64,000 nt of DNA from Echinicola arenosa (GCF_014841125.1 NZ_JACYTQ010000004.1:62001-126000); one strand, 5' to 3'; shown: positions 43,838 through 53,144, counted from the stretch's first letter. Made by a program: numbers and translations. Notes: a model not told the origin generated them from the letters alone.

Positions 43838-43865
43838 AAAAATACCCAACAAATGGGGTATTTTT
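43838..43865 (-). terminator. Intrinsic terminator after mnmD
   Basis: Stem AAAAATACCC / GGGTATTTTT with an eight-base loop, followed on the minus strand by a T-rich run. It lies 45 bases beyond the mnmD stop. Confidence 0.75.
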
Positions 43866-43909
43866 AGCTTAATTGGAAAAGTGTTGTCTTTTTTGCTGAG
43901 TGCTAAGTG

Positions 43910-44593
43910 TCAGATTTTTGTGGCCCTGACCATTTCTTTTTTACCAGGAGGGCCTGGAAGGGTTTCTACATGGAGCCCTAGATTGGTCAAATCTCTTTTG
44001 AGTTGCCCTTTGGCGCAATAGGTGACAAATACCCCTCCGGGGTTCAAGGCATCTACCACTTTTTTGAGCAGTTCCTTGGACCAAAGCTCAGGCTGCTTGC
44101 TAGGCGCAAAGGCATCAAAGAAAACCACATCTGTTGGATACAACTGGACTTCTTCCAAAGTGGCTTGGTCCTTTTTCATATTGAAGTATTCTGTCAAAGC
44201 ACCACCCTGATTCCAAGGTGCCTTATGAAGTCTGTGGAATTGTCCCTGAAAATGGCTCAAATCCTCATCAATGGAGGTGTAATTCAATTGGGTGTAGATG
44301 TCTTCAGGAACAGGAAAAGGTTCAATGGTATGGTATAACAAAGGCAGTTTATTCTGCTCTGCCCAAACCAAGGCCAGCCAAGCATTGAGGCCAGTCCCAA
44401 AGCCCACTTCAAACACCCGAACGGGCTGCTGATGTGGGTGGTGGGTGAACCAGTGATCTAGACCATATAAGAAAAATACATGGATTGATTCCCGATATGC
44501 CCCATGAAAGGAATGGTAAGTTTCATTCAAGTCCGGCACATAAAGGGAGTGTGAACCATCTTCTGTTTCGATGAGTTTGATTTCTCTTTTCAT
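43910..44593 (-). CDS. mnmD: tRNA 5-methylaminomethyl-2-thiouridine(34) methyltransferase, stand-alone MnmD
   Basis: Methylates nm5(s2)U34 in tRNAs, the last step of mnm5 wobble modification. The 227-residue Rossmann methyltransferase has the SAM motif 'VFEVGFGTGLNAWLAL', 'DVVFFDAFAPSKQPELW' and 'GGVFVTYCAKGQLKRDL', characteristic of the MnmD half of E. coli MnmC. There is no FAD-dependent MnmC1 oxidase domain. It lies directly after ispF (one base between stop and start) and shares its transcript. Confidence 0.88.
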   Translation of the reverse strand: MKREIKLIETEDGSHSLYVPDLNETYHSFHGAYRESIHVFFLYGLDHWFTHHPHQQPVRVFEVGFGTGLNAWLALVWAEQNKLPLLYHTIEPFPVPEDIYTQLNYTSIDEDLSHFQGQFHRLHKAPWNQGGALTEYFNMKKDQATLEEVQLYPTDVVFFDAFAPSKQPELWSKELLKKVVDALNPGGVFVTYCAKGQLKRDLTNLGLHVETLPGPPGKKEMVRATKI

Positions 44594-44594
44594 C

Positions 44595-45080
44595 TTAATT
44601 GACTTTATAGATCAAAGCGACACAATAAGCAGAAACACCCTCTTGTCTGCCCACAAAGCCGAGCTTTTCGGTAGTAGTGGCTTTGATGGAAATGCTCTGT
44701 TCTGGAATTTTCATGACCTCTGCCAAGCAAGCTTTCATGGTGTCGATATGGGGATTTACCTTTGGTTTTTGGAGACAAATGGTGGTATCTAGGTTACCGA
44801 TTTCATAGCCATGCTCACGGATCATGATCATTACATCTCTGAGGAGGATTTTGCTGTCGATGCCTTTGTATTCGGGGTCTTGGTCTGAAAAATGATAGCC
44901 AATATCCCGTAAGTTAGCAGCTCCTAGCAGCGCATCACAGATCACATGAATAAGCACATCAGCATCAGAATGTCCTACAGCGCCTTTGGTATGTTCCAGT
45001 TTAATGCCACCCAGCCAGAAGTCATAACCTTCCTGCAACTGATGCACATCATATCCAAATCCAATTCTAAAATTATTCAT
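44595..45080 (-). CDS. ispF: 2-C-methyl-D-erythritol 2,4-cyclodiphosphate synthase
   Basis: Fifth step of the MEP isoprenoid pathway. The 161-residue protein has the zinc-site motifs 'RIGFGYDVHQL' and 'GHSDADVLIHVICDALLGA', plus 'IGYHFSDQDPEYKGIDS' and 'SIKATTTEKLGFVGRQEG', where the Lys/Thr and Gly bind the nucleotide. Full length. It is the upstream partner of mnmD, one base apart. Confidence 0.95.
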   Translation of the reverse strand: MNNFRIGFGYDVHQLQEGYDFWLGGIKLEHTKGAVGHSDADVLIHVICDALLGAANLRDIGYHFSDQDPEYKGIDSKILLRDVMIMIREHGYEIGNLDTTICLQKPKVNPHIDTMKACLAEVMKIPEQSISIKATTTEKLGFVGRQEGVSAYCVALIYKVN

Positions 45081-45200
45081 GCGGTGAAGATAATAGATTT
45101 GATTGGGATTTTTATAAAGGGAAAGGAGGGATGATTAGTAGGAAATAGATGAAATGTTCGTGGCTTGGAGGAGTAAAACTAGCACTTAGCTTTAATTCAC

Positions 45201-46442
45201 TTAATTCTTATTGCTTTTGTAAAAGAGGGTGGAAGCATTTTTTTCTACGATGGTTTGTTTGGCAAAGGCAGAAATCTGATCAGTAGTGATCCTCGTTTTC
45301 TTGTCATACTCCATTTGATAAAGATCAGGGGTTCCCAACTGGGTGTAATAAGCCAGGTTCATGGCACGATTGATCAGTTGAATAGATTCATAGGTCTTCA
45401 TGGCTTCCGCCTGATTTTTGACCTTGTCGATAATTTCTGAAGAAATGTCGGTTTCGATAAATTCTTGAACCACTTCATCCAGTATTTTTTCAGCCTCTTC
45501 AGCGGATTTGCCTTTTTCCATTTTTCCTGAAAAGATCATGAGCCCTGGATCAACTGAGCCGGAGACATAAGCGTTGCAAGACGCAAAAATATCCGTGTTT
45601 TTAACCAGCTTTTGTTCGAGCAGTGAAGACCGTCCGAAACCGAGAATGTCTGTGATGAGGTCACATTCCAAGTATCCAGCCTGTAATCTACCAGGAACAT
45701 GGTAGGCTTTGTACAAGGCATCTGTAGGAACATCTGTTAAGCAGGTATGAGTCCTTTTACCCTGCTGTGGAGTCTCTTGGATAATCTTCGCACCATTCCT
45801 TTTAGCACTAGGAATAGGTCCAAACCATTTTTGGGTCATTTCCAAGATATCTTCACTGTTCACATCCCCGGCAACGACCAAGATGGCGTTGTTTGGGGAA
45901 TAATGGGTTTGGTAAAAAGACCGGATATCCATTTCTGTAAAACCCTCAATATCGGCAATCTCCCTACCAATGGTCGGCCACTGATAAGGATGTTCATGGT
46001 AGCAAAGCTGTCGTAATTGGTGCATGGCATCACCATAAGGTTGGTTGAGGTAGCGCTGCTTGAACTCCTCTATCACCACCTTGCGTTGTGTCTCGATGGT
46101 TTTATTGCTGAGGTTGAGCTGTAGCATCCTGTCAGACTCCAACCAAAATGCTGTTTCGATATTGGTGGCAGGTAAAGTGACGTAATAATTGGTGATATCC
46201 GTACTGGTAAATGCATTGCACTCACCTCCTACCCGCTCCAAGGCACTGTCAAAACTGGGCGCGTTTTTGGATCCTCCAAACATCAGGTGCTCAAAATAGT
46301 GGGCAAGGCCTGTTTTGCCTGGAACTTCATTCCTAGAACCAACTTTATAAATAATATTGGTCACAGCCATTTTGGTACTATGGTCCTCATGGATCACTAG
46401 CTGTAGGCCATTTTCTAGAATATGTCGCTCGTAGTTTATCAT
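45201..46442 (-). CDS. M16-family zinc peptidase
   Basis: The 413-residue protein has the inverted zinc motif HxxEH in 'GLAHYFEHLMFGG', with the downstream Glu in 'RKVVIEEFKQRY'. It also has the family phrases 'NAFTSTDITNYYVTLPA' and 'SPNNAILVVAGDV'. It lacks a signal peptide, so it is cytoplasmic or exported by another route. M16 enzymes often work as an active/inactive pair; here only the active-type subunit is present, and the neighbour on this strand is a terminator followed by the copper genes. Confidence 0.88.
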   Translation of the reverse strand: MINYERHILENGLQLVIHEDHSTKMAVTNIIYKVGSRNEVPGKTGLAHYFEHLMFGGSKNAPSFDSALERVGGECNAFTSTDITNYYVTLPATNIETAFWLESDRMLQLNLSNKTIETQRKVVIEEFKQRYLNQPYGDAMHQLRQLCYHEHPYQWPTIGREIADIEGFTEMDIRSFYQTHYSPNNAILVVAGDVNSEDILEMTQKWFGPIPSAKRNGAKIIQETPQQGKRTHTCLTDVPTDALYKAYHVPGRLQAGYLECDLITDILGFGRSSLLEQKLVKNTDIFASCNAYVSGSVDPGLMIFSGKMEKGKSAEEAEKILDEVVQEFIETDISSEIIDKVKNQAEAMKTYESIQLINRAMNLAYYTQLGTPDLYQMEYDKKTRITTDQISAFAKQTIVEKNASTLFYKSNKN

Positions 46443-46539
46443 AGGTCAAACTTCCCAATCCAAAAATACCTACGGACTTAAATCCTGGGCTGGACTGCTA
46501 TCGGAATACACTTGTAAATAAAATCAATTAAATAGTAAA

Positions 46540-46571
46540 ACAACTGTTAATCAGCTAGTATTAACAGTTGT
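46540..46571 (-). terminator. Intrinsic terminator after the copA/HMA genes
   Basis: Twelve-bp perfect stem ACAACTGTTAAT / ATTAACAGTTGT with an eight-base loop, followed on the minus strand by TTTTACTATTT. It is AU-rich, hence moderate confidence. Confidence 0.6.
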
Positions 46572-46618
46572 CCCCTGCAAAGCTAATAAAATCTGGCAAA
46601 ACCTGCGGGAAGAATTTT

Positions 46619-46816
46619 TCAAATAGGTTCCCCTTTGTAGCCAGCATCCTCTAGCGCAGAAATGATTTCCCGAACATTTGCCTCTCCTTCTGCTGTCAAG
46701 ATCCTGTCGGGGCTTGTCAGGTCTACTTTCCATTTAGTATGGGGTAGTTTATCAAGTTTTGGCTTGACTGTGGCCACACAGGCTTCACATTTGATATTTG
46801 TTTTCAACTGTATCAT
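46619..46816 (-). CDS. Small HMA-domain metal-binding protein (CopZ-like)
   Basis: A 65-residue ferredoxin-like HMA domain with the metal motif 'IKCEACVATVKPKLDKL' (CxxC with Ala inside) and the C-terminal 'IISALEDAGYKGEPI'. The start at 46816 (MIQLKTN) is chosen over an ATG six codons earlier as a closer fit to the domain. It is encoded 25 bases downstream of copA and is probably its metallochaperone or a soluble sink for Cu(I). Confidence 0.85.
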   Translation of the reverse strand: MIQLKTNIKCEACVATVKPKLDKLPHTKWKVDLTSPDRILTAEGEANVREIISALEDAGYKGEPI

Positions 46817-46841
46817 ACTTTTTATTTTTATCAATAAACTA

Positions 46842-49040
46842 TCATTTTAATCTTAAACTATTGCCCACCACTGATATGGAGCTGAGTGCCATGGCTGCCC
46901 CGGCAATCATCGGGTTCAATAAAAAGCCAAATGCCGGATAAAGTACTCCTGCGGCCAGTGGAATTCCGATAAGGTTGTAAATAAACGCCCAAAAGAGGTT
47001 CTGGCGAATAGTCTTGACGGTTTTTTTGGTCAATTTTAGCATTTCATGAACTTGCGCCAAATCTGAATGAATCAGAGTAACTTTGGCCACATCCATTGCA
47101 ATGTCTGTGCCTTTTCCCATGGCGATGCTCAGATCAGCCAAAGCCAAGGCTTCACTGTCATTGATACCATCGCCAATCATGGCTACCGTTTTACCTCGAC
47201 TTTGGAGCTCCTTGATGTAGTCAGCCTTGTCGGAAGGAAGCATGGCTGAGCGGTAATGTTGGATACCTACTTTTCTGGCCAAAGCCTCGGCTGTTTTTTC
47301 CTGATCTCCGGTGAGCATATGGATTTCCAGGCCCATTCTTTTCAGCTCCTGAATGGCAGTTTGGGAATTATTTTTTAAAGCATCCGTTATGGCAATGATG
47401 CCAATAATGGTTTTGTTCTTTGCGAAATAGATAACAATATGACCTTGATCCAAGTGATGCGTTTCAAAGTCTTTCATCCAATTGTCCTCTCTAATGCCTT
47501 GAGCAATTAACCAGTCTTTTTTTCCGATGGCATAGTGGTCGTTGACCAAATCGGCAGAAACCCCATTGGAAGTATGGGATTGGAAGTCAGTTAATTTGGT
47601 GCCTTTAAAATTCGGTTTTAGATGCTCTACCACGGCTTCTGCCAATGGATGCTCACTTTGAGATTCCAATGTGAGTAGGATGTCCATTTCTATTTCTTTA
47701 TTTCCTATTTCTGGCGCTAGAAGAATTTCTTCCACAGAAGGATTTCCTGAAGTAATGGTTCCTGTTTTGTCCAAGATAATGGTGTCTACCTTATGGCCTG
47801 TTTCCAGACTCTCTGCATCCTTGATCAAAATGCCCAGTGAGGCGCCTTTACCAATTCCGGCCATGATGGCGGTAGGGGTAGCTAGTCCCAAGGCGCAGGG
47901 ACAGGCTATCACCAGCACGGTCACAAAAGCCAGCATGCCATGAAGCCAAGCATCAGCTATTCCACTAATCCCCCACACGAGAAAGGCTAAAATGCCCAAA
48001 CTGATGACCACCGGAACAAAGATGGCGGTGATTTTATCCACCAGTTTTTGTACTGGAGCCTTGGAGCCTTGAGCTTCTTTGATTTTTTGAATGATTTGGG
48101 CCAAAAGGGTAGCATCTCCAGCTTGCTCCACCTGAAACTGAATGTTTCCATTTTGATTGATGGTGCCGGCAAAGACCTTATCGTCGATTTGTTTTTCGAC
48201 TGGAATGGGTTCGCCTGTAAGCATGCTCTCATTGATAAAGGAATGACCAGCGATGATCTTTCCGTCCAGAGGAACCTTTTGACCAGGTTTGACCATAATG
48301 GTCTCACCCTTTGAGACCTTTTTGGTTTTTTTGAGTTTTTCTTCACCATTCTCCAAAACAATAACATCATCCGGCTGGAGTCCCATCAGTTTTTTCAAAG
48401 CCTCTCCAGTTCCGGCTTTGGCACCGGACTCCAACATTCTTCCTAAAAGGATGAAAAATATAATCACCGAGGCAGCTTCAAAATACACATGGGCTTCCAT
48501 GCCTCTTTGGGTCAACCATTCCGGGAAAAAGGTGGTGAAAGTACTGTAAAAATAGGCTACACCTGTGCTAATGGCTACCAAGCTATCCATGTTGGCCTGG
48601 CCATGTTTGGCTTGACGGGCAGCATTGACAAAGAATTGCTGACCAAAGATAAACAAGACCGGAGTAGTCAAGACCCACATGATTAAATTGGCGTAGGGAA
48701 TGTTCATCAAAAACATGCCAATAACAAATACCGGTGTGGCTAAAATACCAGCAGCAATGGTGTTTCTTCTCAGTTTTTGATAGGCCTTGTACTGGTTTTC
48801 TTCCAATTCTGAAGCCTCCACCTCATCAATGATGAGATCATACCCTGTGGCTCTAATCGCTTTTTGGATAGCATAGGGATCAGCTTCTTTGTCCAGTTGG
48901 AGCAAGGCTGAATGGGAGGCGAAGTTCACGCTGGCAGCTTGCACACCATTTTGTTTTTTTAAGGTACGCTCCACGCTGCTTGCACAAGCTGCACAACTCA
49001 TTCCTGTGACGGGCCATTCTTTTTTGCGGTTATTGCTCAT
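46842..49040 (-). CDS. copA: Copper-translocating P-type ATPase
   Basis: Exports Cu(I) from the cytoplasm. The 732-residue protein has one N-terminal HMA domain ('TGMSCAACASSVERTL'), eight membrane helices, the transmembrane copper motif 'CPCALGLATP', phosphorylation motif 'DKTGTITSG', the TGE-type 'SMLTGEPIPV', the HP motif in 'SEHPLAEAVV', and 'MIGDGINDSEALALADLSIAMG'. The distal YN and MSS-type residues ('YNLIGIPLAAGVLYP', 'AMALSSISVVGNSLRL') favour PIB-1 copper specificity. A small HMA protein gene follows. Confidence 0.95.
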   Translation of the reverse strand: MSNNRKKEWPVTGMSCAACASSVERTLKKQNGVQAASVNFASHSALLQLDKEADPYAIQKAIRATGYDLIIDEVEASELEENQYKAYQKLRRNTIAAGILATPVFVIGMFLMNIPYANLIMWVLTTPVLFIFGQQFFVNAARQAKHGQANMDSLVAISTGVAYFYSTFTTFFPEWLTQRGMEAHVYFEAASVIIFFILLGRMLESGAKAGTGEALKKLMGLQPDDVIVLENGEEKLKKTKKVSKGETIMVKPGQKVPLDGKIIAGHSFINESMLTGEPIPVEKQIDDKVFAGTINQNGNIQFQVEQAGDATLLAQIIQKIKEAQGSKAPVQKLVDKITAIFVPVVISLGILAFLVWGISGIADAWLHGMLAFVTVLVIACPCALGLATPTAIMAGIGKGASLGILIKDAESLETGHKVDTIILDKTGTITSGNPSVEEILLAPEIGNKEIEMDILLTLESQSEHPLAEAVVEHLKPNFKGTKLTDFQSHTSNGVSADLVNDHYAIGKKDWLIAQGIREDNWMKDFETHHLDQGHIVIYFAKNKTIIGIIAITDALKNNSQTAIQELKRMGLEIHMLTGDQEKTAEALARKVGIQHYRSAMLPSDKADYIKELQSRGKTVAMIGDGINDSEALALADLSIAMGKGTDIAMDVAKVTLIHSDLAQVHEMLKLTKKTVKTIRQNLFWAFIYNLIGIPLAAGVLYPAFGFLLNPMIAGAAMALSSISVVGNSLRLK

Positions 49041-49098
49041 TTTTTATTCGCTTTTAGGGGAAACAAGGTCCTTGCTAGGAACCTGATCATCATGGTTA

Positions 49099-49106
49099 CA
49101 AATTTA
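49099..49106 (-). promoter_or_regulatory. Candidate -7 element for copA
   Basis: Minus-strand TAAATTTG, an exact TAnnTTTG match, 58 bases before the copA ATG. No copper-responsive operator (CueR or CsoR type) was recognised near it. Confidence 0.35.
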
Positions 49107-49261
49107 ATTCACAAGCGTTTAGGCGAGTTACATAATTTTTGAAATGATTAAACAGAAGCGGGTATATTCCCTTATTCCCAAAAAATCACGAACTTTAAGT
49201 GCCTGTTTCTAGTTTAATCACACATAGCTTATTCAGCGCAGCATAAAAACCTTTTAGACTC

Positions 49262-50827
49262 ATGATGAAATCCACCATTGAGCCGGAGTGTACCGGGCAA
49301 TTTTCACCTTTGTTTATTGATTATATTCGGAAAAGAGAGGAACTAAAACCTTTCTATCATCATTATCCCTCACTGGAGAATTTTAAGGCAATAATCGAAG
49401 GGAGAAGTTTTGGAGCTGAAAAACGAAAAGTGCTCGCTGAGTCAATACACAGACAATACGAAGGATTTGAATTGAGTGAGCCTTCAATCAAAAATCTAGA
49501 AGGATTGGGGGAAGAAAAAACCTTCACCGTTACGACAGGGCATCAGCTCAATTTGTTTACAGGTCCTTTATACTTTATTTATAAGATTGTTTCGACCATT
49601 AATTTGGCGGAAAAGCTACAAGCCACCTATCCGGATTATCGTTTTGTTCCGGTGTATTGGATGGCTTCGGAAGATCATGATTTTGAGGAGATCAATCACT
49701 TTAGTTACGAAGGTAAAAAATACAGTTGGAACACTGATCAAAAAGGGGCTGTAGGTGATTTTGAGTTAAATGATAGCATGGAGGCTTTTATCAAAGAAAT
49801 TGGCTTTGCTCCATCATTTTTCAAGGATGCTTACCGTCTGCAAAAGACCCTTGCTGGTGCGGTGCGGTATTATGTCAATTATCTTTTTGGTGAAAAGGGA
49901 TTGTTAATTGTGGATGGTCATGATGCTCGTCTCAAAGGGCTTTTTAGTGAAGTGATCAAAGATGACTTACTGACAAATAAGGGTAATGAATTGGTCAATA
50001 GGCAAACAGAGAGGCTTGAAAAATTGGGTTATAAAAGCCAGATTTTCCCAAGAGAGATCAACTTTTTCTATTTGGACAAAGGTATCCGTTCACGCATTGT
50101 CAAGACAAAAGATGGATATGAAATATTAGATACCGGTAGACATTTCTCCGAGGAAGAAATACTCAGCTTGGTGGATACAAATCCTGAGCTATTCAGTCCA
50201 AATGTTGTGTTAAGGCCCCTTTATCAAGAGTATATACTCCCCAATATTGCTTATTTAGGTGGTCCTGCAGAGGTGGCTTATTGGTTGCAGTTAAAGTTAG
50301 TGTTCGACCATTATCAAACTGACTATCCCTTGGTTATGCCCAGAAACTTTGCGATGATCAAGGGGGTGAGGGCTGTTCGTAAAGCTAGAGCTTTGGGTTT
50401 AAGCAATGAGCAGCTTTTTGTCTCTTTTGAAGCATGGAAGAAAACTTACGTCAAAGAGCATGCAGCCTCTGATCTCAGCCTGGAGAAAGAGAAAAAAGCC
50501 CTTTCAGCAATCTTTGAGCAGATGGGAGAAGAAGCAGAAAGAGTGGATCCTACTTTACAGCATGCTGCGGAGGCAGCTAAGACAAGGGCACTGAAAATCC
50601 TGAACCATTTTGGGAAGAAACTCAGACAGGGAGAGGAAAGGAACCTCGCTACTGATTTGCAAAGGATGCAGGCATTAAAAGAGATTTTGTTTCCGGGGGG
50701 CACTCCGCAAGAGCGGAAAAATAACTTTCTGGAGTTTTACCTTAAGGATGAACGTTTCATAGAAAAACTCTATACTCATTTCGATCCTTTGGATTTTAAT
50801 TATATAATACTTGAGGACAATGGATGA
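49262..50827 (+). CDS. bshC: Bacillithiol biosynthesis cysteine-adding enzyme BshC
   Basis: Adds cysteine to glucosaminyl-malate to finish bacillithiol. The 521-residue protein has 'FTVTTGHQLNLFTGPLYFIYKI', 'FVPVYWMASEDHDFEEINHF', 'PNIAYLGGPAEVAYWLQL' and a C-terminal coiled coil rich in Glu/Lys/Ala (about 390-470), as in BshC. The first two codons are both ATG; either may start. It overlaps the start of the next gene by eight bases, so they are coupled. The ytxJ-like gene at 34.4 kb belongs to the same thiol system. Confidence 0.92.
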   Translation: MMKSTIEPECTGQFSPLFIDYIRKREELKPFYHHYPSLENFKAIIEGRSFGAEKRKVLAESIHRQYEGFELSEPSIKNLEGLGEEKTFTVTTGHQLNLFTGPLYFIYKIVSTINLAEKLQATYPDYRFVPVYWMASEDHDFEEINHFSYEGKKYSWNTDQKGAVGDFELNDSMEAFIKEIGFAPSFFKDAYRLQKTLAGAVRYYVNYLFGEKGLLIVDGHDARLKGLFSEVIKDDLLTNKGNELVNRQTERLEKLGYKSQIFPREINFFYLDKGIRSRIVKTKDGYEILDTGRHFSEEEILSLVDTNPELFSPNVVLRPLYQEYILPNIAYLGGPAEVAYWLQLKLVFDHYQTDYPLVMPRNFAMIKGVRAVRKARALGLSNEQLFVSFEAWKKTYVKEHAASDLSLEKEKKALSAIFEQMGEEAERVDPTLQHAAEAAKTRALKILNHFGKKLRQGEERNLATDLQRMQALKEILFPGGTPQERKNNFLEFYLKDERFIEKLYTHFDPLDFNYIILEDNG

Positions 50828-51392
50828 GAAGGCGCGACTTCGGAGCCTATATAAATCAAAGCGAAAGGATTTGGGGGCGGAAAAAGTAGCTGAGCAGTCC
50901 CTACAAATCAAGGAGGAGCTGATGAAGTTCCTAAAAGCGCATGATCGCTTCCATCATTTTCATATATTTTTGCCCATTGCTAGACTTCATGAGATCGATA
51001 CTTTTCCGATTGTAGAAGCGCTTCTGTCAGAGGAAAAGCAGGTTTATACTTCAGTGTCAGATTTTTTAACAGGAGAGCTTAAGACAGTCAAGATTGATAA
51101 AAATACTACTTACTCTATGGATAAGTGGGGAATTCCCATACCAGAATCCATTGTTGAAGTACCGAATGAAGTAATCGAGGTAGTGTTTTTACCACTTTTG
51201 GCATATGATTTGGACGGAAACCGTATAGGATACGGAAAGGGATTTTATGACCGCTTTTTATTTGGATTAAAACCCGAGGTTTTTAAAGTAGGTTTGTCGT
51301 ATTTTGTACCTGAAGTATCCATTCCGGTGGAAGAACATGATATTCGCATGGATATTTGTATTTTGCCCGGTGGAATTATTGAGTTCAATTAA
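50820..51392 (+). CDS. 5-formyltetrahydrofolate cyclo-ligase
   Basis: Converts 5-formyl-THF to 5,10-methenyl-THF with ATP. The 190-residue protein begins MDEKARLRSLYKSKRKDL and contains 'VVFLPLLAYDLDGNRIGYGKGFYDRFL', where the 'GYGKGFYDRFL' phosphate-binding loop is diagnostic, followed by 'KVGLSYFVPEV'. The start at 50820 is the only ATG that fits; it overlaps the 3' end of bshC. Confidence 0.92.
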   Translation: MDEKARLRSLYKSKRKDLGAEKVAEQSLQIKEELMKFLKAHDRFHHFHIFLPIARLHEIDTFPIVEALLSEEKQVYTSVSDFLTGELKTVKIDKNTTYSMDKWGIPIPESIVEVPNEVIEVVFLPLLAYDLDGNRIGYGKGFYDRFLFGLKPEVFKVGLSYFVPEVSIPVEEHDIRMDICILPGGIIEFN

Positions 51393-51419
51393 ACCATCTA
51401 TTACACTAAATTTTATTTT

Positions 51420-51905
51420 ATGTTGAAAAAAGCAATTGTAGCTGTTTTTGCAGTAGCCATCATGGTGATCAGCCATCAGGCTGAGGCGCAGACTTATAGT
51501 ACAGGAGTTGGCTTGAGGGCGGGGGTAACCAATGGGTTGACCGTGAAGCATTTCTTAGGATATGATGCTGCCATAGAAGGGATTTTGCATACCCGTTGGA
51601 AAGGACTGGTAATTACAGGTCTATATGAAGTTCACAAGGATGTTAGAGAGATCAGAGGCCTAAAATGGTTTTATGGTGGTGGTGCCCACTTAGGAACTTG
51701 GGGAGATAAAAGTGATCCTCCTTTTGATGACCCAAAAGACGATTACACGGTCTTTGGTATTGATGGTATCATAGGCTTGGATTATAAATTTGTCGATGCA
51801 CCGGTAAACCTTTCCTTGGATTATAAGCCAGCCTTTAACTTGACGGACAATGTCGGCTGGTGGGGGGATGAGATCGCACTGTCTATCCGCTTTACCTTCC
51901 ATTGA
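51420..51905 (+). CDS. Outer-membrane beta-barrel-like protein of unknown function
   Basis: A 161-residue protein with a signal peptide (MLKKAIVAVFAVAIMV..EAQ), then 'TGVGLRAGVTNGLTVKHFLG' and strands ending in 'IALSIRFTFH', i.e. a small membrane barrel with an aromatic C-terminus. The region 'VFGIDGIIGLDYKFVDAPVNLSLDYKPAF' resembles the last strands of OmpW/PorT-type barrels. Role unknown. It follows the cyclo-ligase by 27 bases and closes with a terminator. Confidence 0.72.
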   Translation: MLKKAIVAVFAVAIMVISHQAEAQTYSTGVGLRAGVTNGLTVKHFLGYDAAIEGILHTRWKGLVITGLYEVHKDVREIRGLKWFYGGGAHLGTWGDKSDPPFDDPKDDYTVFGIDGIIGLDYKFVDAPVNLSLDYKPAFNLTDNVGWWGDEIALSIRFTFH

Positions 51906-51921
51906 TCAAAAGATATACTGG

Positions 51922-51962
51922 AACAAAGGCAAATGTCGCAAGGCATTTGCCTTTGTTTTTTT
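51922..51962 (+). terminator. Intrinsic terminator
   Basis: Fourteen-bp stem AACAAAGGCAAATG / CATTTGCCTTTGTT with an eight-base loop, followed by TTTTT. It ends the bshC operon. Confidence 0.85.
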
Positions 51963-51992
51963 AACTTGAAACAGCATAAAAAATCAAGTAAT

Positions 51993-53141
51993 ATGACAAA
52001 CCCTATTTGGATCATGACCTCAGCTTTTGACCAGCTGAGCTTGGATGATGTGATTGAAAAAGCAAAAGAAACTGGTGTACAAGGCTTAGATGTTTGTGTG
52101 TTTAGAAAGGATGGCACAAGGGACGATTTTGTGGCCACCCACATGGATTATGACAATTTTTCTCTAGAAACAGCCAAAGAAACCTTAACTAAATTCAATG
52201 CAGCCCAGCTTAGGATGTCTTTGGGAGCCTTTGATAATTTGATTGGTGGAGATCCTGCTCAAAAGGTCAAAAACCAGAACCATTTGCTGAAGTTGATTCG
52301 GATGGCACACTTAATGGGTGGTGATGCCAATGATATTAAAGTGGGAACTTTTGTAGGTTACAATCACGAGTTGGGAAATGAGGAGAACGGATTTGAAAAG
52401 AACTTAGAGGAGTACGCTAAGATTTTTGGTCCCATCATAAAATATGCGGAAGATTTGGGGGTGACGGTACTCTATGAAAATTGTCCAATGGAGGGCTGGA
52501 GACCTGCGGGTTATACCGGTACATATAATAATTTACCAGGAGTCTTGGCTGCCAGAAAGCTGATGTATGCCATGATTCCAAGCCAATCCCATGGAGAAAT
52601 TTATGATCCTTCGCATGATATTTGGCAGCATACAGATCCTGTAGAAGTGATCAAACACACAGATATGGATAGACTGAAGCGGATCCATGTTAAGTCCACC
52701 AGAAACCATTCCGATCCTTTTTGGGGGAATATGTATCCGACACAGCTCGTCAGTGAAGAATGGGCCACTAAGGCTGGTGTACCGAGGGTGCAAAATGAGT
52801 GGGACAGGCACCATTATGAAGCCACTTTGCCGGGGTTTGGTGTGGGAGACAGCATGGATTGGAGAAAGTTTATCAATACTCTTCAGGAAAAAGGTTTTTC
52901 TGGCCCTTTTGAGATAGAAAATGAAGCAGGTCTATCCAAAGGAACAGGAAATATGGCCGCCATCATGCAGGGCTATAAAGCGACAGTGCTCAACCTTAGT
53001 CCTATCCTTTGGTCTTTGACGGAAGAAGGATACCAATATCCAAAAGCCAATTTTAAAGAGATGAAGGCGTTGGCCGCCAAGGATATTCCTGTGGTGACGA
53101 TGGAAGATTTAAATAAAAGTTCTTATAAAAAATATCATTAA
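51993..53141 (+). CDS. Sugar phosphate isomerase/epimerase-like TIM-barrel protein
   Basis: The start at 51993 (MTNPIWIMTSAF) is used because the 20 residues encoded upstream in frame overlap the terminator. The 382-residue AP-endonuclease-2-type barrel has metal ligands in typical places: Glu in 'TVLYENCPMEGW', Asp/His in 'YDPSHDIW', His in 'KRIHVKSTR' and Glu in 'GPFEIENEAG'. Members isomerise or epimerise keto sugars or inositols. No pathway partner is adjacent, so the substrate is open. Confidence 0.85.
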   Translation: MTNPIWIMTSAFDQLSLDDVIEKAKETGVQGLDVCVFRKDGTRDDFVATHMDYDNFSLETAKETLTKFNAAQLRMSLGAFDNLIGGDPAQKVKNQNHLLKLIRMAHLMGGDANDIKVGTFVGYNHELGNEENGFEKNLEEYAKIFGPIIKYAEDLGVTVLYENCPMEGWRPAGYTGTYNNLPGVLAARKLMYAMIPSQSHGEIYDPSHDIWQHTDPVEVIKHTDMDRLKRIHVKSTRNHSDPFWGNMYPTQLVSEEWATKAGVPRVQNEWDRHHYEATLPGFGVGDSMDWRKFINTLQEKGFSGPFEIENEAGLSKGTGNMAAIMQGYKATVLNLSPILWSLTEEGYQYPKANFKEMKALAAKDIPVVTMEDLNKSSYKKYH

Positions 53142-53144
53142 AAA

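Noticed and set aside
51933-51992. Upstream in-frame start for the isomerase-like TIM-barrel gene
   Set aside because: The extra 20 codons overlap the terminator hairpin of the preceding operon and add no domain residues; the ATG at 51993 is used.
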